Positions 1 through 7,062 of a stretch of DNA of 15,210 nt are shown piece by piece (within the stretch, counting starts at the first letter, position 1; the number at the start of each line of letters is the position of its first letter). The notes below the pieces were generated by a model. The model had not been told where the DNA came from. It worked only from the letters and a program-made list of their open reading frames with translations, and searched no databases. The DNA comes from Ruminococcaceae bacterium UBA3818 (GTDB taxonomy: Bacteria; Bacillota; Clostridia; Oscillospirales; Ruminococcaceae), in assembly GCA_002369315.1 (NCBI GenBank), contig DFDW01000038.1, positions 1-15,210 on the forward strand. Reading direction: 5' to 3'. Position numbers and translations under genes: made by a program.

Positions 1-354
1 GAAGCGGCCCGCTGGCTGTCCTACTTGAAAAAAGACGGCACGATGATCTTGAGCACCCAAAAAATAGATCCTATGCCGGTTATCATCGGAGCGGCACAAT
101 ACCCGCAAGACATTGTGCCCAAACTCCAGCAGGCCGGTGTCGATCTGATTGCGGTGGATGCTTTGGATTTGGCGCAGCAGGCAGGTTCTTCGAAAGCGAC
201 GAACACTGTTTTGATCGGTATCCTTTCGACATTGATGCCATTTGAGAAAGAAAATTGGGAAAATGCTATCCGGGAATTGGTTCCGAGCAAATTTTTGGAT
301 TTGAACCTAAAGGCCTTTGAGCTGGGGCGGACAGTTGCGGCGAAACGGGCCTGA
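1..354 (+). CDS. iorB: Indolepyruvate:ferredoxin oxidoreductase beta subunit, C-terminal part (cut by window edge)
   Basis: The reading frame is open from base 1 and ends at TGA 352-354; the start lies outside the window. The visible 117 residues match the end of the gamma-type domain of 2-oxoacid:ferredoxin oxidoreductases: a short strand ending in LSTQKIDPMPV, the AVDALDLAQQAG helix, then NTVLIGILSTLMPF, where subunit contacts are usually made. In the family, IorB works with the thiamine-diphosphate and iron-sulfur subunit IorA to convert arylpyruvates, CoA and oxidised ferredoxin to aryl-acetyl-CoA, CO2 and reduced ferredoxin in the cytoplasm. iorA is expected just upstream. paaK follows after 34 bases on the same strand, a common clostridial order that supports IorB over another 2-oxoacid oxidoreductase. 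The subfamily call rests partly on this context. Confidence 0.85.
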   Translation, partial: EAARWLSYLKKDGTMILSTQKIDPMPVIIGAAQYPQDIVPKLQQAGVDLIAVDALDLAQQAGSSKATNTVLIGILSTLMPFEKENWENAIRELVPSKFLDLNLKAFELGRTVAAKRA

Positions 355-388
355 AATAAGAAATTTTAGTTGTCTGGAGGAATTGCAG

Positions 389-1690
389 ATGGAACGTTAT
401 TGGAATCCAGTAGAAACGGCGCCTCTCCACGAATTGAGGGCCCTGCAGAGCCTGCGTTTATCGCAGACGGTTCGGCATGTTTATGAGCATGTGCCTTTTT
501 ACCGGAAAAAATTTGATGAAATGGGCATAAAACCAGAGGATATCCAATCAATCGATGACATTTCCAAGCTCCCATTTACTTATAAACAGGATCTGCGGGA
601 TAATTATCCCTATGGACTGTTTGCTGTTCCAGTTGAGGATTTGGTGCGCATCCATGCTTCCAGCGGTACGACTGGCAAGCAGACCGTCGTAGGATATACC
701 CAAAACGACATTGATATATGGGGCAACTGCTGCGGACGTGCTCTGACAGCCGCGGGCGGAGATGCCAGCGATTTCGTCCATGTTTCCTATGGCTACGGAT
801 TGTTTACCGGCGGCCTTGGCTTGCATGCCGGCGCGGAGGAAATCCATGCGACTGTTATCCCGGTTTCTTCCGGCAACACCAAAAGACAGATCCAGATTTT
901 TAAAGATTTTGGCTCTACCATTCTTTGCTGCACGCCTTCTTATGCGCTGTTCTTGGGTGAGAGCCTGCGTGAGATGGGAATCGATAAATCAGAAATCAGC
1001 CTGAAAGCCGGCGTTTTCGGCGCGGAGCCTTGGAGCGAGGAAATGCGTCATAAAATCGAAGAGCTGCTTGGCATCAAAGCATACGATATTTACGGGTTGT
1101 CTGAGGTCATGGGACCCGGCGTAGCGTTTGAATGCAGCGAGCAAACCGGTATGCATGTCAACGAAGACCATTTCTATCCGGAAATCATTGATCCGGATAC
1201 GGGAGAAGTACTGCCGGAAGGCGAAGTCGGAGAGTTGGTCTTTACCTGCATTACCAAAGAAGCGCTTCCGTTGATCCGTTACAGAACCCGCGATATTGCT
1301 TCGCTGAGCCGGGAAAAATGCAGCTGCGGACGCACATTGATTAAAATGAAGAAACCCAGCGGCAGAACCGACGACATGCTGATTATCCGCGGTGTAAACG
1401 TATTCCCATCGCAGGTGGAAGCTGTTTTGCTGGAATTGGGTGACACCGCTCCGCATTATATGCTGATTGTGGACCGTGTTGACAATCTGGATACACTGGA
1501 GATTCAGGTCGAGATGAAAGAGGACATGGAGTTTGACGCCGTCCGCCTGGTCGAGGAGACAGAGGCAAAAATCAAAGCGGCAGTTGCTTCTACTTTGGGC
1601 ATTTCTGCAAAAGTTACGCTGCTTCCGCCCAAATCCCTCGCCAGAAGCGAAGGCAAAGCGGTCCATGTCATCGATAAACGAAAAATATAG
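389..1690 (+). CDS. paaK: Phenylacetate-CoA ligase (PaaK family)
   Basis: Adenylate-forming ligase of 433 residues, the usual PaaK length. It joins an aryl acid (phenylacetate, indoleacetate or similar) to CoA using ATP through an aryl-AMP intermediate. The ATP-binding P-loop SSGTTGK is at residues 91-97. Further along are the YGLSEVMGPG adenylation motif, RYRTRDI, a CSCGR turn and the C-terminal domain with GRTDDMLIIRGVNVFPSQVE. I chose ATG 389 because GGAGG at 376-380 sits 8 bases before it; the frame stays open upstream to 317 but overlaps iorB without a ribosome site. Beside iorAB, the enzyme may run in either direction: activating aryl acids, or recovering ATP from aryl-acetyl-CoA made by IorAB during amino-acid fermentation. 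The exact substrate cannot be read from sequence. Confidence 0.93.
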   Translation: MERYWNPVETAPLHELRALQSLRLSQTVRHVYEHVPFYRKKFDEMGIKPEDIQSIDDISKLPFTYKQDLRDNYPYGLFAVPVEDLVRIHASSGTTGKQTVVGYTQNDIDIWGNCCGRALTAAGGDASDFVHVSYGYGLFTGGLGLHAGAEEIHATVIPVSSGNTKRQIQIFKDFGSTILCCTPSYALFLGESLREMGIDKSEISLKAGVFGAEPWSEEMRHKIEELLGIKAYDIYGLSEVMGPGVAFECSEQTGMHVNEDHFYPEIIDPDTGEVLPEGEVGELVFTCITKEALPLIRYRTRDIASLSREKCSCGRTLIKMKKPSGRTDDMLIIRGVNVFPSQVEAVLLELGDTAPHYMLIVDRVDNLDTLEIQVEMKEDMEFDAVRLVEETEAKIKAAVASTLGISAKVTLLPPKSLARSEGKAVHVIDKRKI

Positions 1691-1693
1691 CTG

Positions 1694-1723
1694 TTCACTT
1701 TGTAAAATTTGTGATATTATAAT
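1694..1723 (+). promoter_or_regulatory. Candidate sigma-A promoter for the ACT-domain gene
   Basis: TTCACT (1694-1699) and a perfect TATAAT (1718-1723) are separated by 18 bases, just after the paaK stop. It would give a leader of about 110 bases before the ACT gene. The leader holds a small hairpin, GCTGC/GCAGC (1780-1793), without a T-run. I see no T-box or other known riboswitch motif. The ACT gene may therefore be transcribed on its own as well as with iorB-paaK. Confidence 0.45.
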
Positions 1724-1837
1724 ATTATATACAAAGAAGAGCAGTTTTTCGTGTTTTCCGGCATCCAGGACAATTAGGTGCTGCGTTTGCAGCTTGCCTT
1801 TTGCAACAATTGCGCTATGCGGAAAGGAAGATATAGT

Positions 1838-2269
1838 ATGACAATGAAACAACTGTCCGTTTACGTAGAGAATAAACCGGGAACTCTGGCCGAAATTACC
1901 GGTATTTTGGGTGAAAATGGAATTGATATGTGCGCTTTGTCGGTTGCGGATACCGAGCGTTACGGCATTTTGCGCCTGATTGTGAACAACCCTCAAAAGG
2001 CGGAGGACGCTTTGAAAGCGGCCGGATTTAAAGTCTCGCTGACAGATGTCATCGCCATCGCGGTTTCTCATAAGCCGGGCGGCCTGGCCGGGGCACTGAA
2101 ATATGTGGCCCAGGCCGGTGTCACGGTCGAATATATGTATGCGTTTGTTTCTCCCAAGGCAGATACCGCTTATGTCATTCTCCGTGTACAGGATAATGAA
2201 AAAGCGATTGCGGCGCTGCAACAGGGCGGTATCCCGATTGTCTGCGGAGAAGAGGTCTATGGTAAGTAG
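1838..2269 (+). CDS. Tandem ACT-domain protein (small-molecule sensor)
   Basis: A protein of 143 residues made of two ACT domains and nothing else. The first runs from about residue 3 (KQLSVYVENKPGTLAEITGILGE) to 70, the second from about 72 (IAIAVSHKPGGLAGALKYVAQAGV) to the end. The NKPGTLAEI and HKPGGLAGAL turns are the usual ligand-binding loops at ACT dimer interfaces, which commonly bind amino acids. ATG 1838 is chosen because AGGAAG (1825-1830) lies 7 bases upstream; the frame is open earlier but has no better ribosome site. No enzymatic domain is present, so it probably regulates or stabilises something by binding a ligand. Its place after iorB and paaK suggests an aromatic amino acid or aryl acid as ligand; that is inference. 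This gene trio recurs in Clostridia. Confidence 0.88.
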   Translation: MTMKQLSVYVENKPGTLAEITGILGENGIDMCALSVADTERYGILRLIVNNPQKAEDALKAAGFKVSLTDVIAIAVSHKPGGLAGALKYVAQAGVTVEYMYAFVSPKADTAYVILRVQDNEKAIAALQQGGIPIVCGEEVYGK

Positions 2270-2304
2270 AAAGTGAAGCAGTATCGTCTGTTTTCACGCC
2301 GTAT

Positions 2305-2333
2305 TTGAAGCGCGGGAATACTGTGTTTATCAA
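2305..2333 (+). promoter_or_regulatory. Candidate promoter for the THF riboswitch-folT transcript
   Basis: TTGAAG (2305-2310) and TATCAA (2328-2333) are 17 bases apart, each matching four of six sigma-A consensus bases. Transcription would begin near 2340, about 20 bases before the riboswitch aptamer, which is the right geometry. The match is moderate, so the placement relies mainly on its position. Confidence 0.4.
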
Positions 2334-2360
2334 AGCGGCAAATAAAAAATCAATAGTCAT

Positions 2361-2459
2361 TGGCAGAGTAGATTTTTGTGCGTTAAGTGCTGTCTGGACG
2401 GGGAGTTGCCAGATGGACGAAAAGGAAACTTGCGGTACAAATTTCGCATCCCGCTGCCG
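2361..2459 (+). promoter_or_regulatory. Tetrahydrofolate (THF) riboswitch aptamer
   Basis: The sequence follows the THF riboswitch consensus from end to end. It has AGAGTAGAT at 2365-2373, GCGTTAAGTG at 2380-2389, GGACGA at 2415-2420, TGCGGTAC at 2431-2438 and GCATCCCGC near the 3' end. Its helices can be traced: P1 pairs GGCAG (2362-2366) with CTGCC (2454-2458). P2 pairs TTTGT (2375-2379) with ACAAA (2437-2441). P3 pairs TCTGG with CCAGA (2409-2413). P4 is AAG-GAAA-CTT with a GNRA loop (2422-2431). The long-range pseudoknot pairs CGGG in loop L3 (2399-2402) with CCCG (2450-2453). THF riboswitches bind reduced folates and usually control folT or folate biosynthesis genes. A long terminator follows and the downstream gene is a folate-type ECF S component, so this is most likely an off switch acting on transcription. 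Confidence 0.93.
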
Positions 2460-2470
2460 CATGAAAGTGA

Positions 2471-2529
2471 GACTCCCTCCTTTTCTGTGGCTTTGCAGTG
2501 GCTGGCGACAGAAAGGGGAGGAGTTTTTT
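2471..2529 (+). terminator. Riboswitch-controlled intrinsic terminator upstream of folT
   Basis: The arms at 2471-2488 (GACTCCCTCCTTTTCTGT) and 2508-2525 can pair over about 18 positions with one mismatch and a few G-U pairs, followed by six T residues (2524-2529). The loop is 2489-2507. It begins 12 bases after the aptamer and lies 149 bases before folT, so it is an attenuator rather than the end of the ACT gene's message. The 5' arm (ACTCCC, 2472-2477) is also complementary to GGGAGT (2401-2406) in the riboswitch L3 loop, a likely anti-terminator pairing. Between the T-run and folT (2530-2660) I see no further element. Confidence 0.88.
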
Positions 2530-2677
2530 GTGTGAAACAATCAAAAGCATGGTCAGACAAAATAATTTGATCCTGGCACGCGATTTCAAAATCCATCTTC
2601 GAATATGATTTTCGGTCGAAAAGGTTTGTTTTTGGCAGTTTCAAACGATAAACCAGAAAAAAGAAAGGGATGGATTT

Positions 2678-3220
2678 ATGAAAGTAAAACGGATGGTAAC
2701 GATTGCGATGTTGATCGCGATGTATGTGGTTCTCAGCCTGTTCTCGATTAATCTGGGCAATATGAAAATTACATTGGATAGTCTTCCAATCATTGTCGGA
2801 GCGGCTTTACTCGGTCCGTTGGGAGGATTTCTCATCGGCTTTATCGGCAGCTTTTTAAATCAGCTGCTGACGTTTGGTCTGACAGCTACTACACTTCTTT
2901 GGGTGCTGCCGGCGGCCGTAAGAGGCTTGTTAGTCGGACTTTACGCAAAACATTGCCGGTTCCACATGAATTTTTGGCAGACGCAGATGATCACAATTTC
3001 TACCGCCCTTCTGGTTACGGCGCTGAATACCGTTGTGATGTATCTGGACAGTAAAATTTACGGATACTATTCGTTTGCCTATGTTTTTGGAGCGGTTGTC
3101 CCGAGAATTTTCACCGGCGTTCTCACGGCCTTTATCTTTGGAAGTATTTTGCCGTTGATTTTGGGCCCTGTCCAGAAGATTATCGGAACCAATGTCCGCG
3201 AGAGCGAAGAATCCAATTGA
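2678..3220 (+). CDS. folT: Folate ECF transporter S component
   Basis: An integral membrane protein of 180 residues, typical of S components, with about six hydrophobic segments: near residues 5-22, 35-50, 52-70, 76-92, 105-125 and 145-170. The S component binds the vitamin and docks on a shared energy-coupling module (EcfT with ATPases EcfA/EcfA'), which is not encoded here, so this would be a group II ECF system. Family-like features are ITLDSLPIIVGAALLGPLGGFLIGFIGSF cut across segments two and three (residues about 32-60) and the LPAAVRGLLVGL segment (about 77-88). Folate is assigned from similarity to the FolT group and, independently, from the THF riboswitch in the leader. ATG 2678 has AAAGGGA (2664-2670) 7 bases upstream. 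It ends just before a bidirectional terminator. Confidence 0.9.
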   Translation: MKVKRMVTIAMLIAMYVVLSLFSINLGNMKITLDSLPIIVGAALLGPLGGFLIGFIGSFLNQLLTFGLTATTLLWVLPAAVRGLLVGLYAKHCRFHMNFWQTQMITISTALLVTALNTVVMYLDSKIYGYYSFAYVFGAVVPRIFTGVLTAFIFGSILPLILGPVQKIIGTNVRESEESN

Positions 3221-3230
3221 GTTTGCAATC

Positions 3231-3258
3231 AAAAAAGCCGCAGGTCTGCGGCTTTTTT
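3231..3258. terminator. Bidirectional terminator between folT and the 52-residue gene
   Basis: GCCGCA (3237-3242) and TGCGGC (3247-3252) form a GC-rich stem with a GGTC loop, flanked by six A (3231-3236) and six T (3253-3258). It can therefore stop transcription in either direction. It begins 10 bases after the folT stop and lies 6 bases beyond the stop of the minus-strand small gene, as expected for convergent genes. Confidence 0.92.
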
Positions 3259-3264
3259 GGTACT

Positions 3265-3423
3265 TTAAAGATCATCGACATCCTGGATTGGCTTTTCGTC
3301 GGTTTTCTCAGGTTTACCGGTGTAGCTTCCTTGCGGGTCTGTTTTGAACGAAACAGAATCCACAAACGCACCGGTCACCTCCTTCACTTTGTTTCGGATA
3401 TCTTTTTGCTGCTGACGCTCCAT
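3265..3423 (-). CDS. Small acidic-tailed conserved-looking protein, 52 residues, unknown function
   Basis: Reading down the minus strand from ATG 3423 gives 52 codons and TAA. AAGGGG (plus-strand CCCCTT, 3431-3436) sits 7 bases before the start, a good ribosome site. The protein begins with a charged, probably helical stretch (MERQQQKDIRNKVKEVTGAF), then VSFKTDPQGSYTGKP, and ends in an acidic tail, EKPIQDVDDL. The gene ends next to a terminator that fits its direction. The GSYTGxP and Q-D-x-D-D-L pattern resembles short uncharacterised clostridial proteins as I recall them, but I cannot verify that here. No membrane segment, cysteine or known motif is visible. It is too short for many gene callers. 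The gene is likely real; the function is unknown. Confidence 0.75.
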   Translation of the reverse strand: MERQQQKDIRNKVKEVTGAFVDSVSFKTDPQGSYTGKPEKTDEKPIQDVDDL

Positions 3424-3484
3424 TTTCTTGCCCCTTTATGATAGAATAAAATGTGGTATTAGCATGTGCTGAAAACAGGGAAAT

Positions 3485-4153
3485 ATGAAAGGGTTTTTGT
3501 TTGTGAAGAAAGATTTTTTATTATTTGACCTAGATGGAACCATTATTGATTCTCAAAACGGGATTTTGGATGCGGTTCAGTATACATTGCGCCAATTTGG
3601 GACAGAAGAAAAAAGGGAGAATCTCTATTGCTATATCGGGCCTCCGATTTTGGATTCTCTGATGCGCTTTCATCATTTTTCTTTGGCAGACGCACAGCAG
3701 GCGGTTCCGGTATACCGAAGCTATTATGCACAGCATGGAATGAAAGGAAATCTGCCTTTCCCGGGTGTTGTGGACATGCTGCAAGCGTTTTTAGACAGGC
3801 GAAAAGTCCTTGCGATCGCCACGTCAAAGCCGGTAGAAGTAGCCGTTCCGATTCTGGAAGATTTGGGATTAGCAACATACTTTTCTTTTATCGGCGGCAG
3901 CTCCCTGTCCGGCGAGCGGCCGCATAAGGTGGATGTGATCCGGCATGTACTCGATCAGCTGAACATCAAAGATTTGGAAAAGGCGGTTATGATTGGCGAT
4001 CGATGCTATGATATTTTGGGAGCAAAGCAGGTGGGAATTTCTTCGGCCGGAATCTTGTATGGATATGGCAGCAGAAAAGAGCTGGAAGAGGCCGGCGCTG
4101 ACAAAATCGCTGCGACACCGGCCGATTTGATTCCTTTGATGGAAGCATTTTAA
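3485..4153 (+). CDS. HAD-superfamily hydrolase, phosphoglycolate phosphatase-like
   Basis: A HAD subfamily IA phosphatase of about 222 residues. Motif I is DLDGT at residues 15-19 (nucleophile D15, acid/base D17). Motif II is in LAIATSKP, motif III is the lysine of GERPHKVDV, and motif IV is MIGDRCYDILGAK. The helical cap lies between motifs I and II. Such enzymes dephosphorylate small phosphorylated metabolites; Gph (2-phosphoglycolate) and pyrophosphatase PpaX are the closest familiar types, but substrate cannot be inferred. The start is uncertain. ATG 3485 has AGGG only 4 bases upstream, while GTG 3503 gives a family-like start (M-KKDFLLFDLDGT) with GAAAGGG 9 bases upstream. The gene stands alone between divergent and convergent neighbours; I see no convincing promoter. 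It ends just before a terminator shared with uvrA. Confidence 0.88.
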   Translation: MKGFLFVKKDFLLFDLDGTIIDSQNGILDAVQYTLRQFGTEEKRENLYCYIGPPILDSLMRFHHFSLADAQQAVPVYRSYYAQHGMKGNLPFPGVVDMLQAFLDRRKVLAIATSKPVEVAVPILEDLGLATYFSFIGGSSLSGERPHKVDVIRHVLDQLNIKDLEKAVMIGDRCYDILGAKQVGISSAGILYGYGSRKELEEAGADKIAATPADLIPLMEAF

Positions 4154-4168
4154 TCTTAATCCCTTATG

Positions 4169-4216
4169 AAAAAAGAGGAAGAAACGGATTGGATAAAACG
4201 TTTCTTCCTCTTTTTT
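4169..4216. terminator. Bidirectional terminator between the HAD gene and uvrA
   Basis: GAGGAAGAAACG (4175-4186) pairs perfectly with CGTTTCTTCCTC (4199-4210) around a 12-base loop. Six A precede it (4169-4174) and six T follow (4211-4216), so it can serve both converging transcripts. It begins 15 bases after the HAD stop and ends 7 bases before the uvrA stop. Confidence 0.92.
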
Positions 4217-4223
4217 GATTGCG

Positions 4224-7046
4224 CTATTTCAGTAATTCCTTCAAATATTGCCCCGTATAAGATTGCTCGCACTGCACCAGCTCTTCCGGTGTTCCGGCGA
4301 AAACGACCTGACCGCCGTTGTCTCCGCCGTCCGGCCCCAGATCGATCAGATAGTCGGCTGTTTTAATCACATCCAAATTGTGCTCGATGAAGATGACCGT
4401 ATTTCCCGCGTCTACCAGCGTCTGCAGGACTTCAATCAGTTTATGAACGTCTGCCGTATGAAGCCCTGTTGTAGGCTCGTCCAGAATATAGATGGTCTTT
4501 CCGGTGGGTTTGCGGCAAAGTTCAGCGGCCAGTTTGACCCTCTGCGCCTCACCGCCGGACAGGGTAGTGGCCGGTTGTCCAATTTTGATGTACCCCAGCC
4601 CGACATCATACAGCGTCTGCAGTTTTCGTTTGATTTTTGGCAGGCTGTCGAAGAAGGCCAAACCTTCTTCCACCGTCATTTCCAAAACGTCATAGATGCT
4701 CTTGTCTTTATATTTGACCTCCAGGGTTTCCCGATTGTATCTTTTTCCTTTGCACACTTCACAAGGGACAAAAATATCCGGCAGAAAATGCATTTCGATT
4801 TTAATAATGCCATCGCCTTCACAAGCTTCGCACCGTCCGCCTTTTACATTAAAAGAAAAGCGGCTGGAGGTATATCCGCGCATTTTCGCCTGATTGGTCG
4901 AAGCAAAAAGGTTTCGGATATCTGTGAATACACCTGTATAGGTGGCAGGATTGGAACGAGGCGTCCGCCCGATGGGGGACTGGTCGATTTCAATCACTTT
5001 GTCCAATTGATCGATACCTAGAATATCTTTGTGTTTGCCCGGGCGGATTCGCGCGCCGTTCAGGTCTCCCGCAAGGCGTTTATATAAAATTTCGTTAATA
5101 AGAGAAGACTTCCCGGATCCCGAAACACCGGTGACGCCGGTAAATGTTCCCAACGGGATTTTGACAGAAATATTTTTCAGATTATTTTCGGTAGCTCCGA
5201 CAATTTCAATGTATTTCCCGTTTCCTTTTCTTCGGATAGCCGGCACTTCCACTTTTTTCTTGCCGGATAAATACTGGCCGGTAATGGACTTTTCGCAGGA
5301 GATGATGTCTTCCAGCGAACCGGCACAGACGACCTCGCCGCCGTGAACACCGGCACCCGGACCGATATCTACAATATAGTCCGCCGCGCGCATGGTATCT
5401 TCATCGTGCTCCACGACGATCAGAGTATTGCCGATATCCCGCAAACGCTTTAAAGTATCGATCAGCTTATGATTATCTTTTTGGTGCAGACCGATGCTGG
5501 GTTCGTCTAGGATATAAAGGACCCCCATCAGCGAAGAGCCGATCTGAGTTGCCAGACGGATCCGTTGGCTCTCGCCGCCGGAAAGGGTGCTGGCGGATCG
5601 CGCAAGAGTCAGATACTCCAGACCAACGCTCTGCAAAAAGCCCAGACGGGAACGGATTTCTTTTAAAATTTGAGCGGAAATCATTTTTTGCCGTTCCGTC
5701 AGCTGCAATGTGTCCAAAAAGTCCAGTGCCTGCACGATGGACATACGGCAGAAATCAGAAATGTTTTTATCACCCACGGTTACCGCCAAATACTCCGGTT
5801 TCAGCCGATGACCATGGCAGTCCGGGCATTCTTCCGAACTCATCAATGAGGCTATATCGTTGCGGATCCAGTTACTGTTGGTCGTACGGAAACGGCGCTC
5901 CAGATTATTGATAATTCCCTCAAAGTCGGTAGTAAAGGTGCTGCCGCGGCTTCCGGATTCCCGCTGAACGGTGATTTTCTCCCCGTTATTCCCATACAGT
6001 ATGATATTCTGTATTTCTTCTGGCAGCTGCTGGAAGGGGGTATCCAGGCTGAAATGGTAATGACTGGCCAGCGCCTCGAAATAGCTTTGCACCAGCCCGC
6101 CCTCGGCGAAATACCATCCGCTGGCACGGATTGCGCCGCCGCGGATGCTCCGGCTGGGGTCGGGGATAACCAAAGAGGGGTCAACTTTCATAAAAGTGCC
6201 CAGGCCGGTGCATTTTTCGCAGGCACCGGCGGGATTGTTGAAAGAAAACATGCGCGGGGACAGATCTTCGATACTGATGCCGTGATCGGGGCAGGCGTAA
6301 TTTTGAGAAAAAAGCAGCTCTTCGCCGCCCACCACGTCAATCAAAACCAGCCCGCCCGAAACCGACATGGCAGACTCCAGTGAATCAGATAAGCGGGAAC
6401 GGATGTCGGCCTTTAAAATAAGACGGTCGATGACAATTTCAATATTATGCTTTTTGTTTTTTTCTAATTTGATTTCTTCCGAAAGATCATATAAAATCCC
6501 GTCGGCTCGTACCCGGACAAAACCGGAACGTTTGGCGTTTTCAAACTCTTTTTTGTGTTCGCCCTTTCGGCTTCGCACAACGGGGGCCAGGACCTGAATC
6601 CGAGTGCCTTCTGGCAGAGCCATGATCTGATCTGCCATTTGGTCCACTGTCTGCTGTTCAATGACACGGCCGCATACAGGGCAGTGCGGAACGCCGATTC
6701 TCGCATACAATAAGCGCAGATAGTCATAAATTTCGGTTACTGTGCCCACTGTGGAGCGCGGGTTTTTGGAGGTCGTTTTCTGATCGATGGAAATCGCGGG
6801 GGAAAGCCCCTCAATGCTGTCTACATCCGGTTTTTCCATCTGTCCCAAGAACATCCGGGCATAGGAAGAGAGACTTTCCACATAGCGGCGCTGGCCGTCG
6901 GCATAGATGGTGTCGAAAGCCAAGGAAGATTTTCCAGAGCCGGAAAGCCCGGTAAAAACGATAAATTTATCCCGGGGAAGCTCCAAATCAACATTTTTTA
7001 AATTATGCTCCCGGGCACCTTTGATGACGATTTTATCCAAAGCCAT
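4224..7046 (-). CDS. uvrA: Excinuclease ABC subunit A
   Basis: The DNA-damage recognition ATPase of nucleotide excision repair, 940 residues, normal for UvrA. It forms a dimer that loads UvrB at lesions. The two ABC ATPase halves are both complete: Walker A GLSGSGKS at 33-40 with signature LSGGESQ, then GVSGSGKS with LSGGEAQ. The UvrB-binding and DNA-binding regions lie between, with RSTVGTVTEIYDYLRL at about 97-112. The second zinc module has CEAC and CEVC, as usual. In the first zinc module the first pair is C252-x-x-H255 rather than C-x-x-C, with C276 and C279 completing it. ATG 7046 is chosen because GGAGGA (plus 7054-7059) is 7 bases upstream; the open frame extends to 7139 but would overlap uvrB. 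It is the second gene of the uvrB-uvrA operon, 16 bases after uvrB. Confidence 0.97.
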   Translation of the reverse strand: MALDKIVIKGAREHNLKNVDLELPRDKFIVFTGLSGSGKSSLAFDTIYADGQRRYVESLSSYARMFLGQMEKPDVDSIEGLSPAISIDQKTTSKNPRSTVGTVTEIYDYLRLLYARIGVPHCPVCGRVIEQQTVDQMADQIMALPEGTRIQVLAPVVRSRKGEHKKEFENAKRSGFVRVRADGILYDLSEEIKLEKNKKHNIEIVIDRLILKADIRSRLSDSLESAMSVSGGLVLIDVVGGEELLFSQNYACPDHGISIEDLSPRMFSFNNPAGACEKCTGLGTFMKVDPSLVIPDPSRSIRGGAIRASGWYFAEGGLVQSYFEALASHYHFSLDTPFQQLPEEIQNIILYGNNGEKITVQRESGSRGSTFTTDFEGIINNLERRFRTTNSNWIRNDIASLMSSEECPDCHGHRLKPEYLAVTVGDKNISDFCRMSIVQALDFLDTLQLTERQKMISAQILKEIRSRLGFLQSVGLEYLTLARSASTLSGGESQRIRLATQIGSSLMGVLYILDEPSIGLHQKDNHKLIDTLKRLRDIGNTLIVVEHDEDTMRAADYIVDIGPGAGVHGGEVVCAGSLEDIISCEKSITGQYLSGKKKVEVPAIRRKGNGKYIEIVGATENNLKNISVKIPLGTFTGVTGVSGSGKSSLINEILYKRLAGDLNGARIRPGKHKDILGIDQLDKVIEIDQSPIGRTPRSNPATYTGVFTDIRNLFASTNQAKMRGYTSSRFSFNVKGGRCEACEGDGIIKIEMHFLPDIFVPCEVCKGKRYNRETLEVKYKDKSIYDVLEMTVEEGLAFFDSLPKIKRKLQTLYDVGLGYIKIGQPATTLSGGEAQRVKLAAELCRKPTGKTIYILDEPTTGLHTADVHKLIEVLQTLVDAGNTVIFIEHNLDVIKTADYLIDLGPDGGDNGGQVVFAGTPEELVQCEQSYTGQYLKELLK

Positions 7047-7062
7047 TGGATTTTCCTCCGTT

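Noticed and set aside
1724..1837. A T-box or other riboswitch before the ACT gene
   Set aside because: No T-box sequence, specifier structure or terminator with a T-run is visible; only a 5 bp hairpin at 1780-1793.
989..2221. A 410-codon minus-strand open frame across paaK and the ACT gene
   Set aside because: It lies opposite two clearly recognised genes, its translation is rich in His, Phe, Arg and Gln without any family-like pattern, and it has no ribosome site. It is a codon-bias shadow.
2357..2644. Several short frames on both strands in the folT leader
   Set aside because: They overlap the THF riboswitch and terminator, whose conserved structure explains the region; none has a good ribosome site.
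4248..5021. A 257-codon plus-strand open frame inside uvrA
   Set aside because: Entirely antisense to the conserved second half of uvrA, with low-complexity, aromatic-rich translation and no ribosome site.
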